In this document: positions 27,057-36,562 of the stretch, piece after piece | Layout: the number at the start of each line of letters is the position of its first letter | How positions within the stretch are numbered: position 1 is the stretch's first letter | Notes under the pieces: generated by a model | What the model saw: only the letters and a program-made list of their open reading frames with translations | The model's database searches: none | What the model was told of the DNA's origin: nothing | Assembly (NCBI GenBank): GCA_022701275.1 | Contig: CP031740.1 | Location: 2,181,001-2,245,000, forward strand | Source of the DNA: Microcoleus vaginatus PCC 9802 | GTDB lineage: Bacteria > Cyanobacteriota > Cyanobacteriia > Cyanobacteriales > Microcoleaceae | Direction: 5' to 3' | DNA: 64,000 nt | Made by a program: the position numbers and the translations under genes

Positions 27057-28436
27057 GTGGTAACGCTCTCTAATTCCTACGCAAGCGGTCGCGACCAAGA
27101 ATCCTCCGGGTTCGCTTGGTGGTCTGGCAACGCTCGTTTAATCAATCTTTCCGGCAAACTGCTGGGCGCCCACGTCGCTCACCAAGGTTTGATCGTTTTC
27201 TGGGCTGGAGCAATGACTTTGTTTGAAGTCGCTCACTTTATCCCAGAAAAGCCCATGTACGAACAGGGCTTAATTTTGATGCCCCACATCGCTACTTTGG
27301 GTTGGGGCGTCGGCCCCGGCGGTGAAGTTACGGATATCTTCCCGTTCTTCGTAGTCGGCGTTCTTCACTTGATTTCATCTGCTGTTCTCGGTTTGGGCGG
27401 CATTTATCACGCCGTTCGCGGTCCGGAAGTTCTCGAAGAATACTCTTCGTTCTTCGGCTACGACTGGAAAGACAAGAACCAGATGACCAATATCATTGGC
27501 TACCACCTAATTTTGTTGGGATGCGGCGCTTTGCTGCTCGTAGCTAAAGCCATGTTCTTCGGCGGTGTCTATGACACTTGGGCTCCGGGCGGCGGCGACG
27601 TGCGGGTCATTACTAACCCCACTCTGAATCCGGCTGTGATTTTTGGCTACTTGACTCGCTCTCCTTTTGGTGGCGAAGGCTGGATTGTCAGCGTCAACAA
27701 CATGGAAGATATCATCGGCGGTCACATCTGGGTTGGCCTGATTTGTATCGCTGGCGGTGTTTGGCACATTTTGACCAAGCCTTTCGGTTGGGCTCGCCGC
27801 GCCTTAATCTGGTCTGGCGAAGCTTACCTGTCTTACAGCTTGGGCGCTTTGTCCCTGATGGGATTCATCGCTTGCTGCTTTGTCTGGTTCAACAACACTG
27901 CTTACCCCAGCGAATTCTACGGCCCGACGGGCCCGGAAGCTTCTCAAGCGCAAGCTTTGACCTTCCTGATCCGCGACCAACGCTTGGGTGCTAACGTCGG
28001 TTCTGCACAAGGCCCCACCGGTCTCGGTAAATACCTGATGCGCTCTCCTACTGGCGAAATCATTTTCGGCGGTGAAACGATGCGCTTCTGGGATTTCCAA
28101 GGCCCTTGGTTGGAACCCTTGCGCGGTACTAACGGTTTGGACTTGAACAAAATCAAGAATGACATTCAGCCTTGGCAAGCTCGCCGCGCGGCTGAGTACA
28201 TGACTCACGCTCCTTTGGGTTCTTTGAACTCTGTGGGTGGTGTGGCGACTGAAGTTAACTCGTTTAACTTCACTTCTCCTCGTTCTTGGCTGTCCTGTTT
28301 CCACTTTGTGATGGGTTTCTTCTTCTTGATCGGCCACTTGTGGCACGCTGGTCGCGCTCGCGCGGCTGTCGCTGGCTTTGAGAAGGGTATCGATCGCGAA
28401 AATGAACCAGTGCTGGCTATGCCTAATTTGGACTAA
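27057..28436 (+). CDS. psbC: Photosystem II CP43 core antenna protein
   Basis: A 459-residue, six-helix chlorophyll-binding inner antenna of PSII. GTG 27057 is the conserved psbC start (MVTLSN), with GGAGG at 27043-27047. Family landmarks are [20 protein letters not shown], the large lumenal loop with [14 protein letters not shown] and [16 protein letters not shown], whose Glu and Arg reach the manganese cluster, and [20 protein letters not shown] before the C-terminus. It would normally be co-transcribed with psbD. A strong terminator follows at 28473-28508. Confidence 0.97.
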   Translation: MVTLSNSYASGRDQESSGFAWWSGNARLINLSGKLLGAHVAHQGLIVFWAGAMTLFEVAHFIPEKPMYEQGLILMPHIATLGWGVGPGGEVTDIFPFFVVGVLHLISSAVLGLGGIYHAVRGPEVLEEYSSFFGYDWKDKNQMTNIIGYHLILLGCGALLLVAKAMFFGGVYDTWAPGGGDVRVITNPTLNPAVIFGYLTRSPFGGEGWIVSVNNMEDIIGGHIWVGLICIAGGVWHILTKPFGWARRALIWSGEAYLSYSLGALSLMGFIACCFVWFNNTAYPSEFYGPTGPEASQAQALTFLIRDQRLGANVGSAQGPTGLGKYLMRSPTGEIIFGGETMRFWDFQGPWLEPLRGTNGLDLNKIKNDIQPWQARRAAEYMTHAPLGSLNSVGGVATEVNSFNFTSPRSWLSCFHFVMGFFFLIGHLWHAGRARAAVAGFEKGIDRENEPVLAMPNLD

Positions 28437-28472
28437 TCGATCGAATTTATTTCTGATTTGATTGTCTAATCG

Positions 28473-28508
28473 AAAAAAGCTCCTGCTTAACGGCGGGAGC
28501 TTTTTTTT
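28473..28508 (+). terminator. psbC terminator
   Basis: GCTCCTGC and GCGGGAGC pair (one T-G) around TTAACG, flanked by A6 and T8. A decayed copy lies at 32026-32061. Confidence 0.9.
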
Positions 28509-28664
28509 GTAGGGGAATCTTTGGGAAAGTTTGGTTGACAAATAGGGAAGATTATGGAAACATTGAATTCGCAAGGGGATAGAAAAATTAGAGCGGGAGA
28601 GGGAAAACCAGCCTCTGTATGGGCTGACGGGTGATGGAATGAATATTATTAGGGTAGAGTAATT

Positions 28665-31472
28665 ATGCAACACAATAAAAAACGTTTAAGTTGGTTTGAA
28701 TCAGGTAAATCATTGCAATATATTATTGATCTGCTACAAGAAGCTAAACAAAAAATTCGGATTGCTACAGGATTTTTTACAATTAAAGGATGGAACTTAA
28801 TCCGTCATTACACTACAGGTAAAAAAACCTATCTTTTAGTTGGCTTAGATGATCCTGGTGAACAACGAGCAAGAATGGCTTTAATTCAAGAAATAATGCG
28901 AGACTTACGAACAGGATTAGACAGAGATAGAAGAAATTCGGTTCGTGACCTTGTGAAAAAAATAGAGTCTAATCAATTTGAAATTGTTGATGCTAGGGCA
29001 AAAGACCACCATAACAAGCTTTATATTTTTGATGAAAGAGCTGCTATTCAAACCTCCTCAAATTTAACAGGAAAAGGACTCATCGAGCAAGTCGAAGGAG
29101 GAAATATTATTACAAAAAAATCTGAAGTGATAGACTTAATTCAAGAATTTGATAACTTTTTTAACAAGGCTCACGATTTAACCCAAGACCTACTAGAAAT
29201 TTTGAGGAAATGGTTAGAATTTGCTACACCTTGGGATATTTATCTAAAAACACTCTTAACTTTAGAGCAAATTAAACCAGTTAAAACTACTTATAGTAAA
29301 AAGCCTCTCATTTATCAACAAGATATGATTTCTTTAACATTAAGCCAAATTTATGAACATGGTGGCTCAATGCTAGTTGCTTCAACAGGACTAGGTAAAA
29401 CTGTGATGGGAACTTTAATTGCGGTTCAATTAAAAGCAGAAGATTTTATTGATAAAGTGATTATTATTTGTCCTATGCCTGTTAAGGCTAGTTGGCGTAA
29501 AGAAATGCGAGACGCTAGTATATCTGCTGATTTTTTTACTCTGGAAACTTTAGATAAAGAAGATTCAAATAAAGCAAGCGATCTGGATATGTGGGAGGAT
29601 TTTATTAAGGATATCCGCTCAGGGAAAGGACGTTATTTATTAATATTTGATGAAAGTCATAAGTTAAGAAAGCGTTATCCCGATCAATTTGGAAATAAAT
29701 ATTCTAAAATTGAAAGAAGAAGAGAAAGAAAAGCATTCACTAGAATCAATGAAGTTGTGAATGAATTTGGAAACTCCGAAAGAGTGAAAGTTTTATTATT
29801 AACAGGTTCCCCTTACGCCACAGATATTGATAATATTAATGTTCAACTTCATTTATTACCTCACACAGCCGAAACTTCTGTTTTGTTTCCGCACTTTTTT
29901 GATGATGCTTGTGCTTGGAAAATTGAAGAATCAAGTAAATTCACACAATTACCTGTTGCTCACCAATTAACAACTCCCCACGTTGCTAAATATTATGGTC
30001 AATCAGATGAAAAAGGACGTTATATCAATTTTGGAGAAGAAAAAAAATATTTTCCTGATGTTTTTCTTTTTACTATTTCTTTTCCTGTAATTTTGGAATC
30101 TGAGTTAAGTTCAGTAATCACTCAAGGCTATTTTGATTTAAACATACCTAATCCTATATATCGAAAAAATATTGTTAGTCTTATCAAGAAAGCCTGGGCA
30201 AGTTCTCCTTTAGCATTAAAAGAAAGTTTAGAAAGTGTTGTTGATACCCCGGAAGGAGAAAAATCATTTAATTTGGATAAGTCTGAATTTGTAATTTCAC
30301 AAGAACAACGTCAAGAAGTTTTAAATCCAATTATTAGTAATCTACATAAATTAAAACAACAACAAGATAAAAAGCTCCAAAATTTGCTGAATATTATAGA
30401 TTTTCACTGTCCTCAAGAAAAATTAGTTATTTTTTGTGAACGTTATCCTACTGCTTTTTACTTAGAAGAAGCAATTACATTGTTAAAGTCATCTTTAAGA
30501 ATATTTAGCACGATTGAAAAAAGTAAAGATGCTAAATATCAACCAAAAACTTTAAAGAACGTAGAAAAAGCAATTGAAAAATTTGCTCCCATTGCCAATA
30601 ATAGTTCTCCAAATAGTCAAGATACTTATGATATATTTATCACTACTGATAATTATGGCATTGGCGTTAATATGCAGGATGCCTCAGTTGTAGTTAATTA
30701 TGACATAGCATGGACTCCTATTGAGCCGATTCAAAGAGCCGGAAGAATTTTAAGACTTTGGGATGATTTTCGGACTGTAAGAATATATACTTTCATTCCA
30801 ATTCTTACAGATACAAAAGAATTACAAGATGAAGTTGTAGATATAGGTAAACGTTGGGATAAGTTAATGCAACGCCATGAAGAATCTCGAAAACTAACTG
30901 ATTTGCCTGTTTTAACATCAGATAAGAAACAATTAATTAATATGCCAGATTTTGCTTCTGGTACTAAAGTTAAAAAGGGAATCTTAAATCTTCAGCAGGC
31001 CGATGATAAAGACGTTTCTCGTTATTATCAACATACTCGGAAACTACATTCCTATCGTGATTATGCGGAAACTCTCGAAAGTGATTTGGTTAGTGCTTTA
31101 AATTATTCAGGTGAATTTATTTTTATATATATTCTTTTAAAACATAAGGATGACTATAAAATATTACTGTACGATCAACAAAAAGAAAAGTTGCGTTCTC
31201 CTTCACATGAGGATATTCTAAATTTAATTGAATGTACTCCTGAAACTGAAGTTGCTTTAGTAGAGGCGAATATAGTAGAAGAGTTGGCTGATGTTGTTAT
31301 TAGAAAATGGTGTCAGCAAAATCAGATTTATGAAGAAGATGTGAGTAGAGAATGCACATTATATTTGAAGCCCAAGGATAATGAAAATTATATCAAACAA
31401 TTGCTGAGGTATGAACGCCCTGACGAGTCTGAGGCTGCTGATTGGACGCGACCCGACCATCCGCCCGGTTGA
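28665..31472 (+). CDS. Phospholipase D-like nuclease fused to superfamily 2 helicase; defence candidate
   Basis: A 935-residue protein. Residues ~10-170 form a single PLD-type domain: HKD motif with His116, Lys118 and Asp123 in HHNKLYIFDE, then SSNLTGKGL. From ~220 there is an SF2/SNF2-like helicase: Walker A STGLGKT (Lys245), DESH box (329-332), motif III LLTGSP, and a second RecA lobe with NYGIGVNMQDASVVVNYD and motif VI PIQRAGRILR (Gln690-Arg694). Residues ~740-935 are unassigned. The DNA is clearly AT-richer than psbC and uses A/T-ending codons, a sign of transfer. PLD and SNF2-helicase proteins occur together in phage-defence systems such as DISARM, where they are separate subunits. Function here is inferred, not shown. 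Confidence 0.82.
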   Translation: MQHNKKRLSWFESGKSLQYIIDLLQEAKQKIRIATGFFTIKGWNLIRHYTTGKKTYLLVGLDDPGEQRARMALIQEIMRDLRTGLDRDRRNSVRDLVKKIESNQFEIVDARAKDHHNKLYIFDERAAIQTSSNLTGKGLIEQVEGGNIITKKSEVIDLIQEFDNFFNKAHDLTQDLLEILRKWLEFATPWDIYLKTLLTLEQIKPVKTTYSKKPLIYQQDMISLTLSQIYEHGGSMLVASTGLGKTVMGTLIAVQLKAEDFIDKVIIICPMPVKASWRKEMRDASISADFFTLETLDKEDSNKASDLDMWEDFIKDIRSGKGRYLLIFDESHKLRKRYPDQFGNKYSKIERRRERKAFTRINEVVNEFGNSERVKVLLLTGSPYATDIDNINVQLHLLPHTAETSVLFPHFFDDACAWKIEESSKFTQLPVAHQLTTPHVAKYYGQSDEKGRYINFGEEKKYFPDVFLFTISFPVILESELSSVITQGYFDLNIPNPIYRKNIVSLIKKAWASSPLALKESLESVVDTPEGEKSFNLDKSEFVISQEQRQEVLNPIISNLHKLKQQQDKKLQNLLNIIDFHCPQEKLVIFCERYPTAFYLEEAITLLKSSLRIFSTIEKSKDAKYQPKTLKNVEKAIEKFAPIANNSSPNSQDTYDIFITTDNYGIGVNMQDASVVVNYDIAWTPIEPIQRAGRILRLWDDFRTVRIYTFIPILTDTKELQDEVVDIGKRWDKLMQRHEESRKLTDLPVLTSDKKQLINMPDFASGTKVKKGILNLQQADDKDVSRYYQHTRKLHSYRDYAETLESDLVSALNYSGEFIFIYILLKHKDDYKILLYDQQKEKLRSPSHEDILNLIECTPETEVALVEANIVEELADVVIRKWCQQNQIYEEDVSRECTLYLKPKDNENYIKQLLRYERPDESEAADWTRPDHPPG

Positions 31473-31553
31473 GAGAGTTGCTGCTAAACGAAGGTTTAGA
31501 GTGTTACACGATGGATAGTTCATCAGTTACTTCGATGCGACCTAGGGGATGAA

Positions 31554-31794
31554 AAGGTTGGAGGCAATTCGACAATAGCAGAGTCAGCTTTTACAAGAAG
31601 CGTCGGCTATTTTAGGCAAGCAATTTAATGCAGAGTGAGAAAGTGTGACCCGATCGCACTCATGGTAAATTTAATAAATCCAGGCTTTTCCTCAAAAGCA
31701 GACAAAAGAAGGCTTGCAGTTGATCGCCCAATACGCCATGCCCGATTCCGAATTTTCCGATGACTTAAAATGGACACCTGAAGCCAAGGCAAAG
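31554..31794 (+). repeat. Diverged copy of sequence from 45595-45838
   Basis: This stretch repeats the 3' end of the coiled-coil gene (RLEAIRQ-type coding sequence), the spacer after it and the first ~19 codons of the PCP-reductase-domain gene (ATG 31739, [18 protein letters not shown]). Substitutions and small indels are scattered along it. It ends abruptly where psbC-like sequence begins. Confidence 0.85.
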
Positions 31795-31796
31795 TC

Positions 31797-32062
31797 GCAA
31801 CTGAAGTTAACTCGTTTAACTTCACTTCTTCTCGTTCTTGGCTGTCCTGTGTCCACTTTGTGATGGGATTCTTCTTCTTAATCGGCCCCTAGTGGCACGC
31901 GGGTCGCGCTCGCGCTGCTGTCGCTGGCTTTGAGAAGGGGATCAATCGCGAAAATGAACCTGTACTGGCTATGCCTGATTTGGACTAATCGAGAGAGTTT
32001 ATTCCTGATTTGATTGTCTAATCGAAAAAAGCTCCCGGTCGCGCGGCGGGATCTTTTTTTTG
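31797..32062 (+). pseudogene. Decayed duplicate of the psbC 3' end and terminator
   Basis: Aligned with 28245-28509, about 18 mismatches are seen over roughly 230 bases before the terminator. It encodes [28 protein letters not shown] and then TAG where CP43 has HLWHA, so it is non-coding. The terminator hairpin and T8 run are also copied, with a changed loop. Together with the true psbC end it brackets the PLD-helicase gene as direct repeats. Confidence 0.92.
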
Positions 32063-32401
32063 AGCAAATATCTGGAAAAAGCGGCTTTGCGGTCCCTCAA
32101 CCGTTCTCTGAATGAATCTGCAAGTCTTAAAAATTGACAATTTTAATCAGTTAGGGTATAAAGCTTGCAAGGCAGGCTCTACAAAGTTTATATTTAAAGT
32201 ACAAAAGTTTTCATCCCACACAATGGAAAGTTGCAATGGAAAGTTGCAATTTTAAGGCAGATCGCTACAGGTGCAAAACTAATCGACGATCGCCCTCAGG
32301 ATATTTATATTTTATTAAATGGCTGTGCTTGCCGATTTTTTTAACAGGCACAAAACTTTTGGGCGGCTTACTGTTATTGCTAGGAAAGCAAAAGATTAAT
32401 A
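32063..32401. other. Spacer before the GAF kinase
   Basis: No gene seen. A short direct repeat AATGGAAAGTTGCA occurs twice at 32222-32250. This stretch must hold the promoter of the photoreceptor kinase. Confidence 0.4.
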
Positions 32402-35400
32402 ATGGACTTATTAAAGATCGAAAATGTCAAGGTGATGTTCGATCGAGCAAATTTGCTCGATCGCATCGCAAACCGCATTCGCCGCTCTCTAGAACTGCCA
32501 GAAATTCTGAGCGCAACAGCAGCGGAAGTTCAATCGTTCTTGGGAACAGACAGAGTAAAAATATACAAGTTTCATAGCGACGGCAGCGGTGAAGTGATTG
32601 CCGAATCAATTAACGGCAACCGCTTGCCATCCCTATTGGGTCTGCATTTTCCAGCAGACGATATTCCCCCTCACGCCCGTGAACTGTTCGCGCAAGTACA
32701 GGTGCGATCGATCGTCGATATAGATTCCGGGCTGCTAGGCCAAAGTCCCCACCGCGACCCGGTTTCCGGCCAACTGCTGCCCGACGAAGTGCGCTTTCGC
32801 GCGGTTGACCCCTGCCATGCTGAATACTTGACTGCACTCGGCGTCAAGGCTTGCTTGGTAGTACCAATTTTTCACGGCGAAGAATTCTGGGGGTTGTTGG
32901 TATCTCACCACTCCGAGTCCCGGAGTGTCGCAGAACACCAACTGCAAGGCGTTCAGATGGTGGCAGATCAGCTCGGCGTCGCCATAGCCCAATCAACCCT
33001 CCTCGCCCAAGCGAGGGCGAAAGCTCAACGGGAAGCTGCTGTCAACCGCGTCGCCGCAGCCCTTAACTCCCAGCCGGCGATTGAACTCCAAACAGCTTTG
33101 GTAGAATCGGTAGCAGCACTAGACGCCGCCGGCGGCAGGCTGTGCATTTTCGCCACACCATTCATTTTCGACAGCAGCAAGGTTACGAATCTAGTTCCCT
33201 ATTCGGATAGCTCGAATCGGGAACTCACAGTCTACACTTGCGGCTCAGGGCCGAAGATGGGAATTTTGGCAAAATACCCGCAGGTGGAGCAATACAGCGT
33301 TTGGCACGAATATTTTAAATCCGGCGAGCAACAGGTTTGGGCAATTCCCGACTTGTACCAAATTAGCAATTTGAGAAGCCTGCAACCTGCATTTCGATCG
33401 ACCAAAATTCGCAGCATTTTAATCGTACCGCTCAGAACCCGCCAGCAAATATTCGGTTACTTGACCATTTTTCGAGAAGAATTTGACACCGAAACTCTCT
33501 GGGCCAGACAGTTTGATAGCGACGGGCGGCTCGCCCAATCTCGGATATCTTTTGAAGCGTGGAAAGAGTCAAAAAATGCCCAAATTCGCGAATGGAAGGG
33601 TGAAGAAATTGAATTGTTCCAAATTTTTGGCAGCCACTTTTCTAATGCTATTAACCACTCCCAACTCGATCAACAAATAGAGGAACTTAACACAAATTTA
33701 GAAAATCAAGTTCAAAAACGCACCGCTCAACTGCAGCAGTTGACCCAACAGCAGCGAGTGCTGTTTGAAGTGGTGGCAAAAATGCGGCAATCCCTCGACT
33801 TGAACAAGATTTTTAGCACGATGTCCCAGGAAGTGCGGCGGGCTTTAAATGCCGATAGAGTTGCGGTTTACCGCTTCGATCCCGCGTCGGAATTTAACGA
33901 CGGCGAATTCGTTGCCGAAGATGTTTTGCCAGATTTTGTGTCAGCCATGGCAGTCAAAGTGCACGATCGCTGCTTTGGAGAAAACTACGCCAATCTCTAC
34001 TCTCAGGGGCGAGTTCACGCAATGTCCGACATCAGACAGGCCGGACTGCAAGATTGTTATGAGCAAGTATTGGAGCAATTTCAGGTCAAAGCTACTTTAG
34101 TTGCACCGATTATGAAAGGCAAGGATCTTTGGGGGTTGCTGTGCGTGCACCAGTGTTCGGCTCCCCGCAACTGGGAATCTTCCGAAATTAAGTTTGCTAC
34201 CCAAATTTCCGCTCAGCTCAGCATCGCCTTAGAACAAGCAGATTTACTCGCTCAAACTCAGCAGCAAGCAGTTGAGTTGCAGCGAGCAGCAGAGCAGGAG
34301 CGAATACTGTTTGAGGTAGTTGCTAAGATTCGACAATCTCTAGATTTAAATACAATTTTTAGCACGACAACTACAGAATTGCGCCGGATTTTAAAGGCCG
34401 ATAGAGTGGGCGTTTATCGCTTCGATACGGACTCAAATTTTAATGAAGGCCAATTTATTACCGAAGATGTTTTGCCAGATTTTCCTTCAGCAATGGATGT
34501 GAAAATTCGCGATCAGTGTTTTGGAGAGAACTATGCAAATAAATACAGCCAGGGACGCATTCAAGTGCTGCCAGATATTGAAAGTGCGGGACTATCCGAC
34601 TGCCACGCTGCTATTTTAGCTCAATTTCAAATTAGATCTCAAGTGATTATGCCGCTGATGAATGGCAGCGAGCTTTGGGGCTTGCTGTGCCTGCACCAGT
34701 GCGACAGTTCGCGCAATTGGAAAACTTCGGAAATTCAGTTTGCTACGCAAGTAGGATCTCAGTTGAGCGTAGCATTAGAACAAGCAGATTTGCTCGCTAA
34801 AACGCGCCAGCAAACGGTCGATTTGCAGGCGGCAGCCGAGCAACAGCGGATACTGTTTGAAGTGGTGGCAAAGATTCGAGAATCTCTCGATATCAACGCA
34901 ATTTTTAAGACTGCAACCCAAGAAGTTTGTCAGTTTATGCAAGTCGATAGAATTGCTGTTTATCGCTTTAATCCTGATTGGGGTGGCCAATATGTGGCAG
35001 AGTTTGTGAAAGATGGCTGGATAAAATTGATAGGGGAAGGTATCAGTACGGTTTGGCAAGATACTTATTTGCAGGAAAACCGAGGTGGCAGGTATGTCAA
35101 TAATGAAACTCTAGCCGTTGACGATATATATCAAGCTTGCCACTCGGAGTGTGTTGTCGGTATTTTAGAGCAATTTCAAGTGAAGGCTTATGCGATCGCG
35201 CCGATTTTTGTAGGACAAGAACTTTGGGGTTTGCTCACAGCCTATCAACATTCTGGACCCCGCTGTTGGGAAAGTTCAGAAGTTAACTTTTTAGCTCAGA
35301 TTGCCAATCAGTTAGGCGTAGCTATCCAACAAGCCGATTTGCTAGCTCAAACCAGACGCCAAGCAGAACAAATCGCTCAAAGTTTAAAAGATTTGCAGCA

Positions 35401-36259
35401 CACTCAAGCTCAATTGATTCAAACTGAAAAAATGTCTGGTTTGGGGCAACTGGTAGCTGGGATTGCTCACGAAATTAACAATCCGGTTAATTTTATTTAC
35501 GGCAATCTCAATCACGCTAGTGAATATACTGCTAGCTTAGTGAGTTTGCTGGAACTTTACCAGCAGCAATATCCCGATTCTAGTCCTGAAATAGACAAAT
35601 TGAGTGAAGATATTGACGTGGACTTTCTGCTAGAAGATTTGCCAAAATTGCTATTGTCAATGAAGGTGGGAGCAGATCGCATCCGTCAAATAGTTCTGTC
35701 TTTAAGGAATTTCTCTCGTCTTGACGAAAGTCAAATGAAGGCGGTTGATATTCACGAAGGGATTGACAGCACGCTGTTAATTTTACAGCACAGGCTGAAA
35801 TCTAATGCGGACAGTGCAAACATTGTGCTAGTGAAAGAATACGGCACTTTGCCTTTGGTTGAGTGTTATGTTGGACAGTTGAATCAGGTGTTTATGAATG
35901 TAATTGGGAATGCGATCGATGCTTTAGATTCGCACAAGTTGCTTGCTGACCAATCGGTGGCTCCTCAAATTAAAATCTCTACTTCTGTCGGGAAACTTAA
36001 TGGCACTATTCCTAGCGCGGTGATTCGGATTTCTGACAACGGCACGGGAATTTCGGAATCTATGAGAAAACGCATATTTGACCCTTTTTTCACCACTAAG
36101 TCGGTGGGGAAAGGTACAGGATTGGGACTGTCAATTAGTTACCAAATTGTGGTAGAAAAACACGGTGGCGTTTTAAAATGCAATTCGGAATTGGGGAAAG
36201 GTACTGAGTTTGCAATCGAGATTCCGCTTCGACAGCAGCCAGCAGTCATTACTGATTAG
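32402..36259 (+). CDS. Five-GAF sensor histidine kinase with phytochrome- and DXCF-type bilin sites
   Basis: A 1285-residue soluble kinase. GAF1 (~20-205) is phytochrome-like: FPADDIPPHAREL and Cys138-His139 in DPCHAEYLTALGV. A second GAF/PHY-like unit (~215-405) lacks bilin motifs. GAF3 (~450-625) has a DXCF motif (DRCFGE, Cys524) and a canonical Cys552 (QDCYEQ). GAF4 (~635-805) has DQCFGE (Cys706) and Cys734-His735. GAF5 (~815-1000) has Cys917 but Val instead of His beside it. HisKA has His1023 in AHEINNP. The ATPase domain has GNAIDAL, DNGTGIS and GKGTGLGLS. DXCF cyanobacteriochromes sense blue/green light, so up to three chromophores are possible. No output response regulator is fused. 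Confidence 0.87.
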   Translation: MDLLKIENVKVMFDRANLLDRIANRIRRSLELPEILSATAAEVQSFLGTDRVKIYKFHSDGSGEVIAESINGNRLPSLLGLHFPADDIPPHARELFAQVQVRSIVDIDSGLLGQSPHRDPVSGQLLPDEVRFRAVDPCHAEYLTALGVKACLVVPIFHGEEFWGLLVSHHSESRSVAEHQLQGVQMVADQLGVAIAQSTLLAQARAKAQREAAVNRVAAALNSQPAIELQTALVESVAALDAAGGRLCIFATPFIFDSSKVTNLVPYSDSSNRELTVYTCGSGPKMGILAKYPQVEQYSVWHEYFKSGEQQVWAIPDLYQISNLRSLQPAFRSTKIRSILIVPLRTRQQIFGYLTIFREEFDTETLWARQFDSDGRLAQSRISFEAWKESKNAQIREWKGEEIELFQIFGSHFSNAINHSQLDQQIEELNTNLENQVQKRTAQLQQLTQQQRVLFEVVAKMRQSLDLNKIFSTMSQEVRRALNADRVAVYRFDPASEFNDGEFVAEDVLPDFVSAMAVKVHDRCFGENYANLYSQGRVHAMSDIRQAGLQDCYEQVLEQFQVKATLVAPIMKGKDLWGLLCVHQCSAPRNWESSEIKFATQISAQLSIALEQADLLAQTQQQAVELQRAAEQERILFEVVAKIRQSLDLNTIFSTTTTELRRILKADRVGVYRFDTDSNFNEGQFITEDVLPDFPSAMDVKIRDQCFGENYANKYSQGRIQVLPDIESAGLSDCHAAILAQFQIRSQVIMPLMNGSELWGLLCLHQCDSSRNWKTSEIQFATQVGSQLSVALEQADLLAKTRQQTVDLQAAAEQQRILFEVVAKIRESLDINAIFKTATQEVCQFMQVDRIAVYRFNPDWGGQYVAEFVKDGWIKLIGEGISTVWQDTYLQENRGGRYVNNETLAVDDIYQACHSECVVGILEQFQVKAYAIAPIFVGQELWGLLTAYQHSGPRCWESSEVNFLAQIANQLGVAIQQADLLAQTRRQAEQIAQSLKDLQHTQAQLIQTEKMSGLGQLVAGIAHEINNPVNFIYGNLNHASEYTASLVSLLELYQQQYPDSSPEIDKLSEDIDVDFLLEDLPKLLLSMKVGADRIRQIVLSLRNFSRLDESQMKAVDIHEGIDSTLLILQHRLKSNADSANIVLVKEYGTLPLVECYVGQLNQVFMNVIGNAIDALDSHKLLADQSVAPQIKISTSVGKLNGTIPSAVIRISDNGTGISESMRKRIFDPFFTTKSVGKGTGLGLSISYQIVVEKHGGVLKCNSELGKGTEFAIEIPLRQQPAVITD

Positions 36260-36562
36260 TCATTATTGTAAAATCCAGCCAATAGTCAACAGTCAACAAT
36301 CACGGACGCTGCAACCATAATTGATATAATTAATCTGCGTTAATCTGTATTAGTATGCCCTTATCTGCGGTAAAAAAAAGAGAATGTATTAACCGCAGAT
36401 GACAAGGGATTGACGCTGATTCACGCAGATGAAAAGAAGAGAAATATGAAAAATTCCGATGCTAACAGATTTGGAATCAGGCTTGATCGTGCGTATGCGA
36501 TCGCATAGCCGCCTTGCGGCATCGCGTGTGACAGTTGCCTAAGTCCTGATGCCAAAAGATGC
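36260..36562. repeat. Spacer with dispersed repeats
   Basis: AGTCAACAGTCAACAATCA near 36286 echoes a tract at about 23898. CTTATCTGCGGTAA (36361) and TTAACCGCAGATGA (36389) are inverted copies of a common cyanobacterial CGCAGAT repeat. No gene is seen. Confidence 0.55.

Noticed and set aside
27804..28673. A 289-codon minus-strand frame opposite psbC
   Set aside because: It is a mirror of the strongly biased psbC codons and has no independent protein features.
31797..32062. A second psbC or an isiA gene
   Set aside because: Only the last ~60 codons are present, with an internal TAG, and the non-coding terminator is copied too, so it is a duplication scar.
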